A DNA stretch of 23,585 nt from Tranquillimonas sp964472855 (GCA_964472855.1 CAYYMJ010000042.1:1-23585), one strand, 5' to 3'; numbered from the stretch's first letter, positions 1 to 7,952 are shown. Notes: generated by a model not told the origin, from the sequence alone. Numbers and translations: made by a program.

Positions 1-1
1 G

Positions 2-31
2 GCCGACGACGCAACCGCGCCGTCGCAATGA
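2..31 (+). CDS. hflC: C-terminal end of probable HflC (partial, cut by window start)
   Basis: An open frame enters from the left edge and ends with the residues ADDATAPSQ before a TGA at 29-31. That TGA overlaps the ATG (28-30) of the next gene in an ATGA arrangement, which indicates translational coupling. Nine residues are too few to identify a protein by themselves. The call rests on context: in many Rhodobacteraceae the order is hflK-hflC-DUF2065-degP, and the two following genes match it. HflC is a membrane-anchored SPFH protein that, with HflK, modulates the FtsH protease. The identity is therefore an inference from gene order. Confidence 0.45.
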   Translation, partial: ADDATAPSQ

Positions 32-225
32 TCGGCGCCATCGTTCTGGCCCTCGGGCTGGTTCTGTGTCTGGAGGGGCTGGCCATCGCGCTGGCCCCTT
101 CGCGTATCGAGGATGTGCTCGACTTCCTCGCCCGCATGCCGCTGGACCAGCGCCGCCTTCTTGGTCTGGGCGCACTGGCGCTGGGCGTGGTTCTGGTCTG
201 GCTGGCCCGGTCGGCGGGCAGTTGA
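28..225 (+). CDS. DUF2065 (YjeT-like) small membrane protein
   Basis: A 65-residue protein with two hydrophobic segments, residues about 2-22 and 45-61, separated by a short polar stretch with the pattern RIEDVLDFLARMPLDQRRLLG. This two-helix layout with a central arginine-rich loop and a following GLGALALG segment is typical of the DUF2065/YjeT family, whose molecular function is unknown. It probably sits in the inner membrane. The start overlaps the stop of the preceding frame, so it belongs to the same operon. Its position between hflC and degP is the usual one in this family and suggests a link to membrane protein quality control, which is inference. Confidence 0.8.
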   Translation: MIGAIVLALGLVLCLEGLAIALAPSRIEDVLDFLARMPLDQRRLLGLGALALGVVLVWLARSAGS

Positions 226-267
226 CCGCGCGCACCCCCAACGGCGCGTTCACGCCGACGTGAGTTT

Positions 268-299
268 TTGCCGCAGCCCGGCAACTTGCCGTGCGGCAA
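268..299. promoter_or_regulatory. Paired inverted repeats upstream of degP
   Basis: Two adjacent inverted repeats use the same half-site. TTGCCG at 268-273 pairs with CGGCAA at 279-284 across 5 nt. One base later TTGCCG at 286-291 pairs with CGGCAA at 294-299 across 2 nt. They lie in the 143-bp gap before degP and could be tandem operator sites for a dimeric regulator or alternating hairpins. No regulator is identified. Confidence 0.4.
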
Positions 300-368
300 A
301 ACGGATACATGTCTAGCCCCGTGACCGGCAATCGGTCGAACAATCCAGCAGAGGAGTTTGGAGAACAG

Positions 369-1823
<1,455 letters not shown>

Positions 1824-1845
1824 CCCGATCCGCCACAACAATCAA

Positions 1846-1875
1846 GGGGGCAGCTTTCGGGCTGCCCTTTTTCTT
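1846..1875 (+). terminator. Intrinsic terminator after degP
   Basis: A 7-bp GC stem (GGGCAGC at 1848-1854 with GCTGCCC at 1861-1867) closes a 6-nt loop and is followed directly by five T residues. It begins 25 bases after the degP stop, a classic rho-independent terminator. Confidence 0.9.
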
Positions 1876-1880
1876 GTCGG

Positions 1881-1938
1881 GCCCATCATCTTGGCAAAAA
1901 TATCCCCGCCAGAGGCCCGCGCCGCCCGCAGGGCGGCG
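1881..1938 (-). repeat. Dispersed intergenic element, copy 1 (26-mer plus hairpin)
   Basis: Read on the minus strand this element is a GC hairpin (8-bp stem, CGCCGCCC at 1920-1927 with GGGCGGCG at 1931-1938, 3-nt loop), then about 13 nt, then a 26-base segment (1881-1906) whose core is GATATTTTTGCCAAGATGAT. The same 26 bases occur once more, in the opposite orientation, at 4648-4673, also next to a GC hairpin. It lies between the convergent genes degP and the lipoprotein. Similar AT-cored elements are, from memory, common at gene ends in Rhodobacteraceae, but I cannot verify copy number here. Confidence 0.7.
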
Positions 1939-1984
1939 AAGAAACGGCGCGCGCGGCGCCAGCCGCGCTCGATTTCGGCCGGCG

Positions 1985-2530
1985 TCAGCCGGCCGCGACC
2001 GCCTCGGCCCGGTCATAAACCACCAGGCCCAGCCGCTTGGCGGCGGCGATGGACAGAACCGGACTGTTCAGCCCCCAGGTCAGCTGAAAGGCGCGCACCG
2101 CGCGGCGGGTCGCGGCATTGACGGTCCCGGTCACGGGGCCCCGATAGTGGCCGCGCACCTTCAGCGCCCGTTGCAGCGACGTGACAAACTCGGTGGTCAT
2201 CAACGCGGGACAGGGGGTCTCGAACCAGATGTCCTTGCGCTCGTCGATGATCGTCTGCCGGGTCACGGTGCGATAGATGGCCGGTCGCAGGATGTTGCCG
2301 CCGGCCCCGATCTCGGGCGGCTGCACCAGCACATGCTCGGTCACCGTTTCAACCGTGGCCGGGGTTTCGTCGCGGCCATAGCAGGCGCCGGGGGCCGCAC
2401 CATCGGGAATGACATCGGGGGTGGCGGTCAGGGCGGGTTCGTCGAAACGTGCCACGGCTGGCGGGCCGGCGTTTTCGCAGGCCGCCAGTGCCAGCAGTGC
2501 TGACAGGGTCAGTGTCGATCTCAGAACCAT
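1985..2530 (-). CDS. Lipoprotein with C-terminal peptidoglycan-binding domain
   Basis: A 181-residue protein. The start at 2530 is preferred over the longer frame to 2569 because it places a lipoprotein signal at the very N-terminus, with a hydrophobic stretch ending in the lipobox LAAC (lipidated Cys18). Residues about 113-172 look like a peptidoglycan-binding type 1 domain: LQRALKVRGHYRGPVTG followed by NAATRRAVRAFQLTWGL. The middle part (about 40-110) contains a VTRQTIIDERKD segment that I do not recognise as a known domain. It probably anchors an envelope structure to the cell wall from a membrane, which is inference. It lies 75 bp downstream of the DnaE2 remnant on the same strand and might be read through from the SOS promoter. 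Confidence 0.8.
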   Translation of the reverse strand: MVLRSTLTLSALLALAACENAGPPAVARFDEPALTATPDVIPDGAAPGACYGRDETPATVETVTEHVLVQPPEIGAGGNILRPAIYRTVTRQTIIDERKDIWFETPCPALMTTEFVTSLQRALKVRGHYRGPVTGTVNAATRRAVRAFQLTWGLNSPVLSIAAAKRLGLVVYDRAEAVAAG

Positions 2531-2605
2531 TCTGCCCGGCTCCCGTGGGTCTTTGCCCTTTGGGTGCAACCTAGCCGCTGGCCCGGCGGCGGGAAAGCCC
2601 CGTGC

Positions 2606-2980
2606 TCAGGCCGGCGCGCCGGCGGGGTCGCCGCGCAACAGGTCGTCCAGCATATGGCTGATGTCGTCCACCTGTTCGGCGATCAGATGCGTGACCCCGG
2701 CCTCGCGCTGGATGCGGCCGGTGATCTTCAGGCAGCGTCCGGAAATGACGGCCCGGCGGAATTTCTCGTACATCTTGCGCCACACCACGACATTGCAGAT
2801 GCCCGTTTCATCCTCGAGCGTGACAAAGATCACCCCCTTGGCGGTGCCCGGCCGCTGCCGCACCAGGACCAGCCCGGCCACCGCCACCCGCGCCCCGGCC
2901 GGCGGGCGGTCAAGGTCGCCGCACCGCAGGCAGGCCGGCGGCCGCGGCCAGGTGTTTCGCGGTGGGCCAAAATCGCTCAT
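2606..2980 (-). pseudogene. dnaE2: Truncated error-prone DNA polymerase DnaE2, C-terminal OB-fold only
   Basis: An intact 124-residue frame whose residues about 27-115 match the extreme C-terminus of DnaE2, including AGLVLVRQRPGTAKG, FVTLEDETGICNVVVW and REAGVTHLIAEQVDD. In full-length DnaE2, a protein of more than 1000 residues, this is the OB-fold following the polymerase core. Here the PHP, palm, finger and helix-hairpin-helix parts are all missing, and the first 15 or so residues (MSDFGPPRNTWPRPP) resemble nothing I recognise. The start at 2980 lies two bases from a perfect SOS box, so promoter and fragment seem to have been joined by a deletion. The usual partners imuA and imuB are absent from the window. 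It cannot be a polymerase. It could be a dead remnant or an expressed DNA-binding mini-protein; the open frame and intact promoter leave both possible. Confidence 0.8.
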
Positions 2981-2982
2981 GA

Positions 2983-2997
2983 GAACATATATGGAAC
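2983..2997 (-). promoter_or_regulatory. LexA (SOS) box of the alphaproteobacterial type
   Basis: On the minus strand the sequence is GTTC-CATATAT-GTTC, an exact match to the GTTC-N7-GTTC direct repeat bound by LexA in alphaproteobacteria. It ends two bases before the ATG of the DnaE2 fragment and fully covers the predicted -10 element. LexA binding here would block transcription until DNA damage. Confidence 0.85.
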
Positions 2998-3016
2998 ATT
3001 TTCCGGCCGGCGCCAA
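2988..3016 (-). promoter_or_regulatory. Predicted sigma-70 promoter of the DnaE2 fragment (leaderless)
   Basis: Minus-strand -35 TTGGCG (3011-3016), a 17-bp spacer and -10 CATATA (2988-2993). Transcription would begin about 7 bases on, near 2981, essentially at the A of the start codon (2980). No Shine-Dalgarno sequence fits between, so the mRNA would be leaderless. This is a pattern match only. Confidence 0.5.
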
Positions 3017-3236
3017 GCCGGTCCCGGCCACGGCGCCACAGAGCCACCGGTGCCGCCCGCACCGGCACCCCGCACCCGGCCGGGATTCCGGCCGTTCGGG
3101 CGCGGCACGCACCAATTGTCGCGATTCCGGCCAGGGCCTTGCACCACTTGTTGAGATCCCGGGTCCATAATTCCGGCTGGTCATCCACGACAATGGGATC
3201 TAGATCAATTTCGGACAGATTTTCGAGGCACGCGAA
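2998..3236. other. Divergent intergenic region between DnaE2 remnant and ferredoxin
   Basis: A 239-bp stretch with no convincing gene. The part near 2998-3110 is very GC-rich with many CCGG steps. The right third, from about 3140, is AT-richer and should hold the ferredoxin promoter, but I found no well-spaced -35/-10 pair. Confidence 0.5.
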
Positions 3237-3560
3237 ATGGCAAGAATAACCTACATCGAACACAACGGGACCCAGCATGTCGTCGAGGTGCCCAATGGCT
3301 TGACGGTCATGGAAGGCGCGCGCGACAACGGCATCCCCGGGATCGAGGCCGACTGCGGCGGCGCCTGCGCCTGTTCGACCTGCCACGTCTACGTGGCCGA
3401 AGACTGGGTCGGCAAGCTTCCCGGCAAGGAGGCGATGGAAGAGGACATGCTCGATTTCGCTTACGAGCCCGATCCAGCCCGCTCGCGGCTGACCTGCCAG
3501 CTGAAAGTGTCGGACGCGCTGGACGGACTGGTCGTGCAGATGCCCGAACAGCAGATCTGA
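3237..3560 (+). CDS. Adrenodoxin-type [2Fe-2S] ferredoxin
   Basis: A 107-residue plant/vertebrate-type ferredoxin that carries single electrons in the cytoplasm, probably for cytochromes P450, Rieske-type oxygenases or Fe-S assembly. The four cluster ligands are Cys40, Cys46 and Cys49 (C-X5-C-X2-C, within DCGGACACSTCH) and Cys87 in RLTCQL. The acidic EEDMLDFAYEP segment (about 68-79) matches the partner-docking helix of adrenodoxins. An additional Cys44 lies inside the cluster loop. It resembles Rhodobacter ferredoxin VI (FdxE) more than the Isc-type Fdx, but the two are hard to separate by eye. No P450 or reductase gene is nearby. Its stop overlaps the start of the next gene (TGATG). Confidence 0.93.
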   Translation: MARITYIEHNGTQHVVEVPNGLTVMEGARDNGIPGIEADCGGACACSTCHVYVAEDWVGKLPGKEAMEEDMLDFAYEPDPARSRLTCQLKVSDALDGLVVQMPEQQI

Positions 3561-4258
3561 TGCGCCGGGCCCTGGCTGCCCTGCTGATCGCGCTGGCCGC
3601 TCCGGCCACCGCCGGCGGGCTGACCGGGGCCAGCTATGCCGACCCGACGACACGCTATCCCCATGGCGCCTTGGGGGACACGATCGAACATGGCACCCTG
3701 GTGGTGACCACCGCGGCGGGGCGCCGCGTGCGGCTGGTGCTGCCCGAGACCCGGGTCTTCGAAGATACCGTGCCTCGCCTGGCCGATGTCGACAACGATG
3801 GCGACCGCGAGGCGGTGGTGGTGGAAAGCGACCGCGCGCGCGGGGCGCGGCTGGCCATCTACGACGACACTGGCCTGATTGCGGCGACGCCCTTCATCGG
3901 GCGGCGGTTTCGCTGGCTGGCCGTGGTGGGCGCCGACGATCTTGACGGCGACGGCCAGACCGAGATTGCCTATATCGACCGCCCGCATCTGGCGCGCACC
4001 CTGCGGGTCTGGCGGCTTGAGGCCGGCGCGCTGGTCGAGGTCGCCTCGGCCACCGGGCTGACCAACCACCGGATCGGCGACCGCGAGATCTCGGGCGGCA
4101 TCCGCCATTGCGGCGGGCGGGCTGAAATGATCGTCACCGATACCGACTGGCGGCGCCTGATCGCCGTCACGCTGGACAATGGCCGCCTGACCGCGCACGA
4201 CCTCGGGCCCCACGCCGGACCGGCCAGCTTTGCCGCCGCCATGGCCTGCGCCAACTGA
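3560..4258 (+). CDS. Exported VCBS/FG-GAP-like repeat protein
   Basis: A 232-residue protein with a Sec signal peptide (MRRALAALLIALAAPATAG, cleavage near 18). Two acidic loops of the calcium-binding kind, DVDNDGDRE (about 76-84) and DDLDGDGQTE (about 126-135), each follow a short strand, as in FG-GAP/VCBS beta-propeller repeats. A third weaker repeat includes AEMIVTDTDWRRLIAV. Only about half a propeller is present. It probably acts in the periplasm, with function unknown. Its ATG overlaps the ferredoxin TGA, so the two are translationally coupled, yet one product is cytoplasmic and the other exported. The last 45 codons are repeated downstream at 4388-4522. Confidence 0.85.
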   Translation: MRRALAALLIALAAPATAGGLTGASYADPTTRYPHGALGDTIEHGTLVVTTAAGRRVRLVLPETRVFEDTVPRLADVDNDGDREAVVVESDRARGARLAIYDDTGLIAATPFIGRRFRWLAVVGADDLDGDGQTEIAYIDRPHLARTLRVWRLEAGALVEVASATGLTNHRIGDREISGGIRHCGGRAEMIVTDTDWRRLIAVTLDNGRLTAHDLGPHAGPASFAAAMACAN

Positions 4259-4387
4259 CCCGTCGACGCCGTGTCGCGACCACCTCAGCGCTCGCTGCGT
4301 CGGCTCCCATCTGATGTGGAGCCACGGTCCTCGCCGGATCGTCCGGGCTTGCCACGACAGACCGCCCGCCGCCGCCTCGGTTGGGCC

Positions 4388-4522
4388 GAAATGATCGTCA
4401 CCGACACCAAATGGCAGCGCCTGATCGCTGTGAGGCTGGACAGTGGCCGCCTGACCGCGCACGACCTCGGGCCCCACGCCGGGCCGGCCGGCTTTGCCGC
4501 CGCCATTGGCTGCGCTGACTGA
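4388..4522 (+). pseudogene. Partial copy of the VCBS gene 3' end
   Basis: These 135 bases align without gaps to 4124-4258, with 14 substitutions by my count (about 90% identity). Both end in TGA. Eight of 44 residues differ, for example Asp to Lys, Arg to Gln and Thr to Arg, while the block LTAHDLGPHAGPA is unchanged. There is no homologous 5' part and no signal peptide. The divergence argues against a simple assembly error and suggests either an old duplication or the tail of a homologue from a related strain. Confidence 0.85.
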
Positions 4523-4622
4523 AGCTTCTGCGGGCTGTCGCGGTCGCTGTCTGGCCTTGATCTGGCGTGGGGTCCGACCGGGCCAGTTTTTTGAAAAAGA
4601 CATGCCGGGGGCGCTGCCCCTC

Positions 4623-4673
4623 TGCGCGGTTTCCGCGCATTCACCCCGGGATATTTTTGCCAAGATGATGGGC
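4623..4673 (+). repeat. Dispersed intergenic element, copy 2 (hairpin plus 26-mer)
   Basis: A 7-bp hairpin (TGCGCGG at 4623-4629 with CCGCGCA at 4633-4639, TTT loop) is followed 8 nt later by a 26-base segment at 4648-4673 that is the exact reverse complement of 1881-1906. The upstream GGGGGCGCTGCCCC (4607-4620) may belong to the same element. As with copy 1, it sits at a convergent gene junction. Confidence 0.7.
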
Positions 4674-4679
4674 AGGACC

Positions 4680-4808
4680 CTAGAGTGCCCGCCAGCCGAT
4701 GTCGCGACGATAGAACCCGCCCGGCCAGTCGACCGCCCCGGCCAGCGCATAGGCGCGGTCGCGTGCCTGTTGCAGCGTCGCCCCCCGGGCGGTGGCGTTC
4801 AGCACCCG
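4680..4808 (-). pseudogene. purD: Partial copy of the purD 3' end
   Basis: The segment 4678-4808 matches 4931-5061 with only two substitutions. It encodes the last 42 residues of PurD and its TAG stop. Both differences, near the end (4683 and 4686), are synonymous (GCA CTC here, GCG CTG in the complete gene). Similarity stops abruptly at 4808, so the copy has no start and no ATP-grasp core. It is either a recent duplication, a fragment of a related allele, or a scaffolding artefact. Confidence 0.85.
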
Positions 4809-4932
4809 CCCGTTGCGGCCACATCGGCGCGGCGATGGCGGCGCCGACACCTCGGCCCTCGTCTGAGCCTATGCCGGGGCTGCCCGCGAGCCGATTGAAA
4901 TTGCCGCAAACCGCCTTGCGATCACGGCGCCC

Positions 4933-6195
4933 CTACAGCGCCCGCCAGCCGATGTCGCGACGATAGAACCCGCCCGGCCAGTCGACCGCCCCGGCCAGCG
5001 CATAGGCGCGGTCGCGTGCCTGTTGCAGCGTCGCCCCCCGGGCGGTGGCGTTCAGCACCCGGCCGCCGGCGGATAGGGTGGCGCCAGCGGCCCCCCTCGT
5101 GCCGGCGTGAAAACACATTTGGAAGCTGTCCTCGGGCAAAGCGTCCAGACCGCCGATGACCTCGCCCCTTGCATGGCCGCCGGGATAGCCATTTGCCGCA
5201 AGGACAACGGTCAGCGCATGGTCGTCGGCCCATGTTGGCGCGACCTGCGACAGGCGGCCCTCGGCGCAGGCCTGCACAAGGTCCAGCGCCTGTGCCCCGA
5301 GCCGCATCATCAGCACCTGGCATTCGGGGTCGCCGAAGCGCACGTTGTATTCCACCAGCTGCGCCCGGCCGTCGGCGATCATCAGGCCGGCATAAAGCAC
5401 ACCGCTGAACGGCGTGCCCCGGCGGGCCATTTCGGCCAGCGTCGGGCGCACGATGTCTGCCATGACCTGATCCTGCAGCGCTTGCGTCAGAACCGGTGCC
5501 GGTGAATAGGCGCCCATGCCGCCGGTGTTGGGGCCGGTATCGCCCTGGCCGACGCGCTTGTGATCCTGGGCCGTGCCGATGGCCACCGCGTCCTCGCCAT
5601 CGCACAGCACGAAGAACGACGCCTCTTGCCCAGCCATGAATTCCTCGACCACCACGCTGGCGCCGGCGTCGCCATGCAGGCCGTCGAACATCGACGTGAC
5701 GGCGGCAATGGCCTGGTCCACGGTTTCGGCCACGACCACGCCCTTGCCGGCGGCAAGCCCATCGGCCTTGACAACGATCGGCGCGCCTTGGGCGCGCACA
5801 TGCGCGATGGCGGCCGCGGCATCGTCAAAGCGGGCCCAGGCCGCCGTGGGGGCGCCGGCGGCGTCGCAGATTTCCTTGGTAAAGCTTTTCGAGGCTTCAA
5901 GCCGGGCCGCCGCCGCCGATGGCCCGAATACGGCGATCCCGGCTTCGCGCAGGCGGTCGGCAACGCCGGCGGCCAGCGGTGCCTCGGGCCCGATGATCAC
6001 CAGACCGACCGCGTTGGCCACCGCGAATTCAGCCACCGCGCCACCGTTGGCGATGTCGAGGTCCGCGCATTCGGCGATGCGGGCGATCCCGGCGTTGCCA
6101 GGCGCCGCAATCAGCCGGTCGCATTTGGGGTTCTGCATCACGGCCCAGGCAAGGCTGTGTTCGCGCCCGCCACTGCCAAGGATCAGAATATTCAC
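4933..6195 (-). CDS. purD: Phosphoribosylamine--glycine ligase (GAR synthetase)
   Basis: A 420-residue ATP-grasp enzyme for the second step of de novo purine synthesis, joining glycine to phosphoribosylamine with ATP. The frame stays open far upstream, but the protein clearly begins at the GTG at 6193-6195 with VNILILGSGGREHSLAW, the family N-terminus, preceded by a GGGGA ribosome site. Other signatures are VIIGPEAPLAAGVAD, the ATP-grasp segment IVVKADGLAAGKGVVVAE, GPNTGGMGAYSPAP, and the metal- and substrate-binding stretch EYNVRFGDPECQVLMMR. Length is standard. It diverges from xseA across only 70 bp, so the two probably have back-to-back promoters. Its last 129 bases are copied at 4680-4808. 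Confidence 0.97.
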   Translation of the reverse strand: MNILILGSGGREHSLAWAVMQNPKCDRLIAAPGNAGIARIAECADLDIANGGAVAEFAVANAVGLVIIGPEAPLAAGVADRLREAGIAVFGPSAAAARLEASKSFTKEICDAAGAPTAAWARFDDAAAAIAHVRAQGAPIVVKADGLAAGKGVVVAETVDQAIAAVTSMFDGLHGDAGASVVVEEFMAGQEASFFVLCDGEDAVAIGTAQDHKRVGQGDTGPNTGGMGAYSPAPVLTQALQDQVMADIVRPTLAEMARRGTPFSGVLYAGLMIADGRAQLVEYNVRFGDPECQVLMMRLGAQALDLVQACAEGRLSQVAPTWADDHALTVVLAANGYPGGHARGEVIGGLDALPEDSFQMCFHAGTRGAAGATLSAGGRVLNATARGATLQQARDRAYALAGAVDWPGGFYRRDIGWRAL

Positions 6196-6265
6196 GTGCC
6201 GTCCCCGCTTTTCCTTGCGTCGCGGCTTGTCTAAGCTGGGCCATGACCCGCGGCAAGACGACCTG

Positions 6266-7810
6266 ATGTCTGACCTTTTCGACGACCCCGTTCCCGGCCT
6301 GAACGAACCCGAGTTTTCGGTCTCTGAAATGGCGGGCGCCGTGCGCCGCGTGATCGAGGGCGAATTTGGCCGGGTCCGCGTGCGTGGCGAGGTGGGCCGC
6401 GTGTTCGTGGCCCGGTCGGGGCACCTGTACTTTGACCTCAAGGACGACCGCTCGGTGCTGGCCGCCGTGGCCTGGAAGGGCCAGGTCGCGTCGCTGACCG
6501 CGCGACCGGAAGAGGGGATGGAGGTTGTCGCGACCGGGCGCATGACAACCTTTGGCTCGCAATCGAAATACCAGCTGAACGCCGATGACGTGCGCCCCGC
6601 CGGCGTGGGCGCGTTGATGGCCATGCTGGAAAAGCGCAAGCAGGCGCTGCAGGCCGAGGGGCTGTTCGCACCCGAGCGCAAACAGCCGCTGCCGTTTCTG
6701 CCCGAGGTGATCGGCGTCGTCACCTCGCCTTCGGGCGCGGTCATTCGCGACATCCTGCACCGGCTGCGCGAACGCTTTCCCCGCAAGGTGCTGGTGTGGC
6801 CGGTGGCGGTGCAGGGCAAGGCCTGCGCGCCCGAGGTGGCGGCGGCCATTCGCGGGTTCAATGCGCTCACCCCCAGCGGTGCGCTGCCGCGCCCCGACCT
6901 GCTGATCGTGGCGCGCGGTGGCGGCTCGATCGAGGATCTCTGGGGCTTCAACGAGGAAATCGTCGCCCGCGCCGCGGCCGACAGCACGATCCCGCTGATA
7001 TCGGCGGTCGGGCACGAGACCGACACCACCCTGATCGACCATGTGGCCGACCGCCGCGCGCCGACGCCCACTGCCGCCGCCGAGATCGCGGTGCCGGTGC
7101 GCATGGAGCTGCTTGCCAATGTCGATGCACAGGGCGCGCGCCTGACCCGGGCCACCGGGCAGGCGATTGCCCTGCGCCGCCAGCGACTGGCCGACCTGTC
7201 GCGCGCGCTGCCGCGCCCGGCGGCGCTGACTGGCGATGCCGCTCAGCGACTGGACCGCGCGACTGATCGGCTGTTGCGGGCCGGCGCCGACCTGACCGCG
7301 GCGCGGCGGGCACGGCTGGACCGGCTGGCGGCGGTGCTGCGGCCCGCGGTCCTGTCGGGGCAGGTGTCGGCCGGTGTCGCGCGGCTGTCGGGGCTGGCGG
7401 CACGGCTTGGGCCGGCGCTGGGGCGCGGGCAGGTGCAGGCGCGGGAACGGTTCGACAGGCTGGCGGCCCGGGTCTCGGACCGGCGGCCGCGCCAGCAGAT
7501 CGATGACGGCACCCGGGCGCTGGCCGGGCTTGCGTCGCGGCTGGCACCGGGAATGGGCCGCATCGTGGCGCGCCTGGGCGAAAGGCTGGCGGCCACGGAC
7601 CGGCTGCGGCTGACACTGGGATACGAGGCGACGCTGGCGCGGGGCTATGCCGTGGTGCACGGCGACGACGGCGTGGTCACCACCCGCGTCGCGGCCGAAA
7701 GGGAACGGCGCCTGCGCATCCAGTTCCGCGACGGCACGCTGGCCATGGGCGCCGGCCCGCGCCGCAAGCAATCGGACCGCGACGCGCCCGACCAGGGCGA
7801 TCTGTTCTAG
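6266..7810 (+). CDS. xseA: Exodeoxyribonuclease VII large subunit
   Basis: A 514-residue nuclease subunit that, with XseB, degrades single-stranded DNA from either end in the cytoplasm. The frame is open much further upstream but overlaps purD there. The ATG at 6266 gives the family N-terminus (EFSVSEMAGAVRRVIEGEFG). An N-terminal OB-fold (about 10-110, with GHLYFDLKDD) is followed by the catalytic domain with IGVVTSPSGAVIRDIL, LIVARGGGSIEDLWGFN, and ISAVGHETDTTLIDHVADRRAPTPTAAAE. A long alanine/arginine-rich helical region (about 280-440) matches the XseA coiled coil. The C-terminus has GYARGYAVV-like residues (LARGYAVV). It is longer than the E. coli protein, mostly in the coiled coil. xseB is not next to it. 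Confidence 0.96.
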   Translation: MSDLFDDPVPGLNEPEFSVSEMAGAVRRVIEGEFGRVRVRGEVGRVFVARSGHLYFDLKDDRSVLAAVAWKGQVASLTARPEEGMEVVATGRMTTFGSQSKYQLNADDVRPAGVGALMAMLEKRKQALQAEGLFAPERKQPLPFLPEVIGVVTSPSGAVIRDILHRLRERFPRKVLVWPVAVQGKACAPEVAAAIRGFNALTPSGALPRPDLLIVARGGGSIEDLWGFNEEIVARAAADSTIPLISAVGHETDTTLIDHVADRRAPTPTAAAEIAVPVRMELLANVDAQGARLTRATGQAIALRRQRLADLSRALPRPAALTGDAAQRLDRATDRLLRAGADLTAARRARLDRLAAVLRPAVLSGQVSAGVARLSGLAARLGPALGRGQVQARERFDRLAARVSDRRPRQQIDDGTRALAGLASRLAPGMGRIVARLGERLAATDRLRLTLGYEATLARGYAVVHGDDGVVTTRVAAERERRLRIQFRDGTLAMGAGPRRKQSDRDAPDQGDLF

Positions 7811-7908
7811 AGCGTTTCGCGCCTGGCTTGATCCGGCAGGCATGCCTGGCGCGTTTGAACGCCACGATTTCGGGCGACGATGGGCGTTTCCGGCTCGCAC
7901 CGAAACGC
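7811..7908. repeat. About 100-bp GCGTTTCGCG repeat family, copy A
   Basis: Begins immediately after the xseA stop with AGCGTTTCGCG (7811-7821) and ends with CGAAACGC (7901-7908), giving imperfect inverted ends. Internally it has ACGATTTCGGGCGACG (7864-7879), related to the ATGATTTCAGGCAGCG core of copy B (13857-13957) and to copy C near 18851-18947. It is the most diverged of the three. It resembles a palindromic intergenic repeat with no coding capacity. Confidence 0.5.
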
Positions 7909-7927
7909 AACGACCGCGGCGCCCTGC

Positions 7928-7948
7928 CGATTTTTCGTCGAAAAATCG
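7928..7948. terminator. AT-rich palindrome between convergent genes, probable bidirectional terminator
   Basis: A perfect inverted repeat: CGATTTTTCG (7928-7937), one base, CGAAAAATCG (7939-7948). It ends 4 bp before the stop of the minus-strand gene and lies 118 bp past xseA. The T run and A run on opposite arms could act for transcription from either side, though the stem lacks the GC base of a classic terminator. Confidence 0.5.
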
Positions 7949-7952
7949 TTCC

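Larger units (their letters stand above)
4259..4932. other. Scrambled convergent junction between the VCBS gene and purD
   Basis: No complete gene is seen in these 674 bases. From left to right they hold 129 bp of unrecognised sequence, a diverged copy of the VCBS gene 3' end (4388-4522), 155 bp with a GC hairpin and the second dispersed 26-mer, a near-identical copy of the purD 3' end (4678-4808), and 122 bp of unrecognised sequence that abuts the real purD end. Confidence 0.8.

Noticed and set aside
3140..3236. Sigma-70 promoter for the ferredoxin gene
   Set aside because: TTG and CATAAT-like words are present, but every pairing gives spacers of about 9, 12 or 21 bp, so none is convincing.
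3461..4750. 429-codon minus-strand frame across the VCBS gene and its partial copy
   Set aside because: Its internal repeats simply mirror the duplicated VCBS 3' end on the other strand; composition is not protein-like.
6029..7900. Long minus-strand open frame opposite xseA
   Set aside because: Antisense shadow of xseA and the purD start with low-complexity composition and no recognisable motif.
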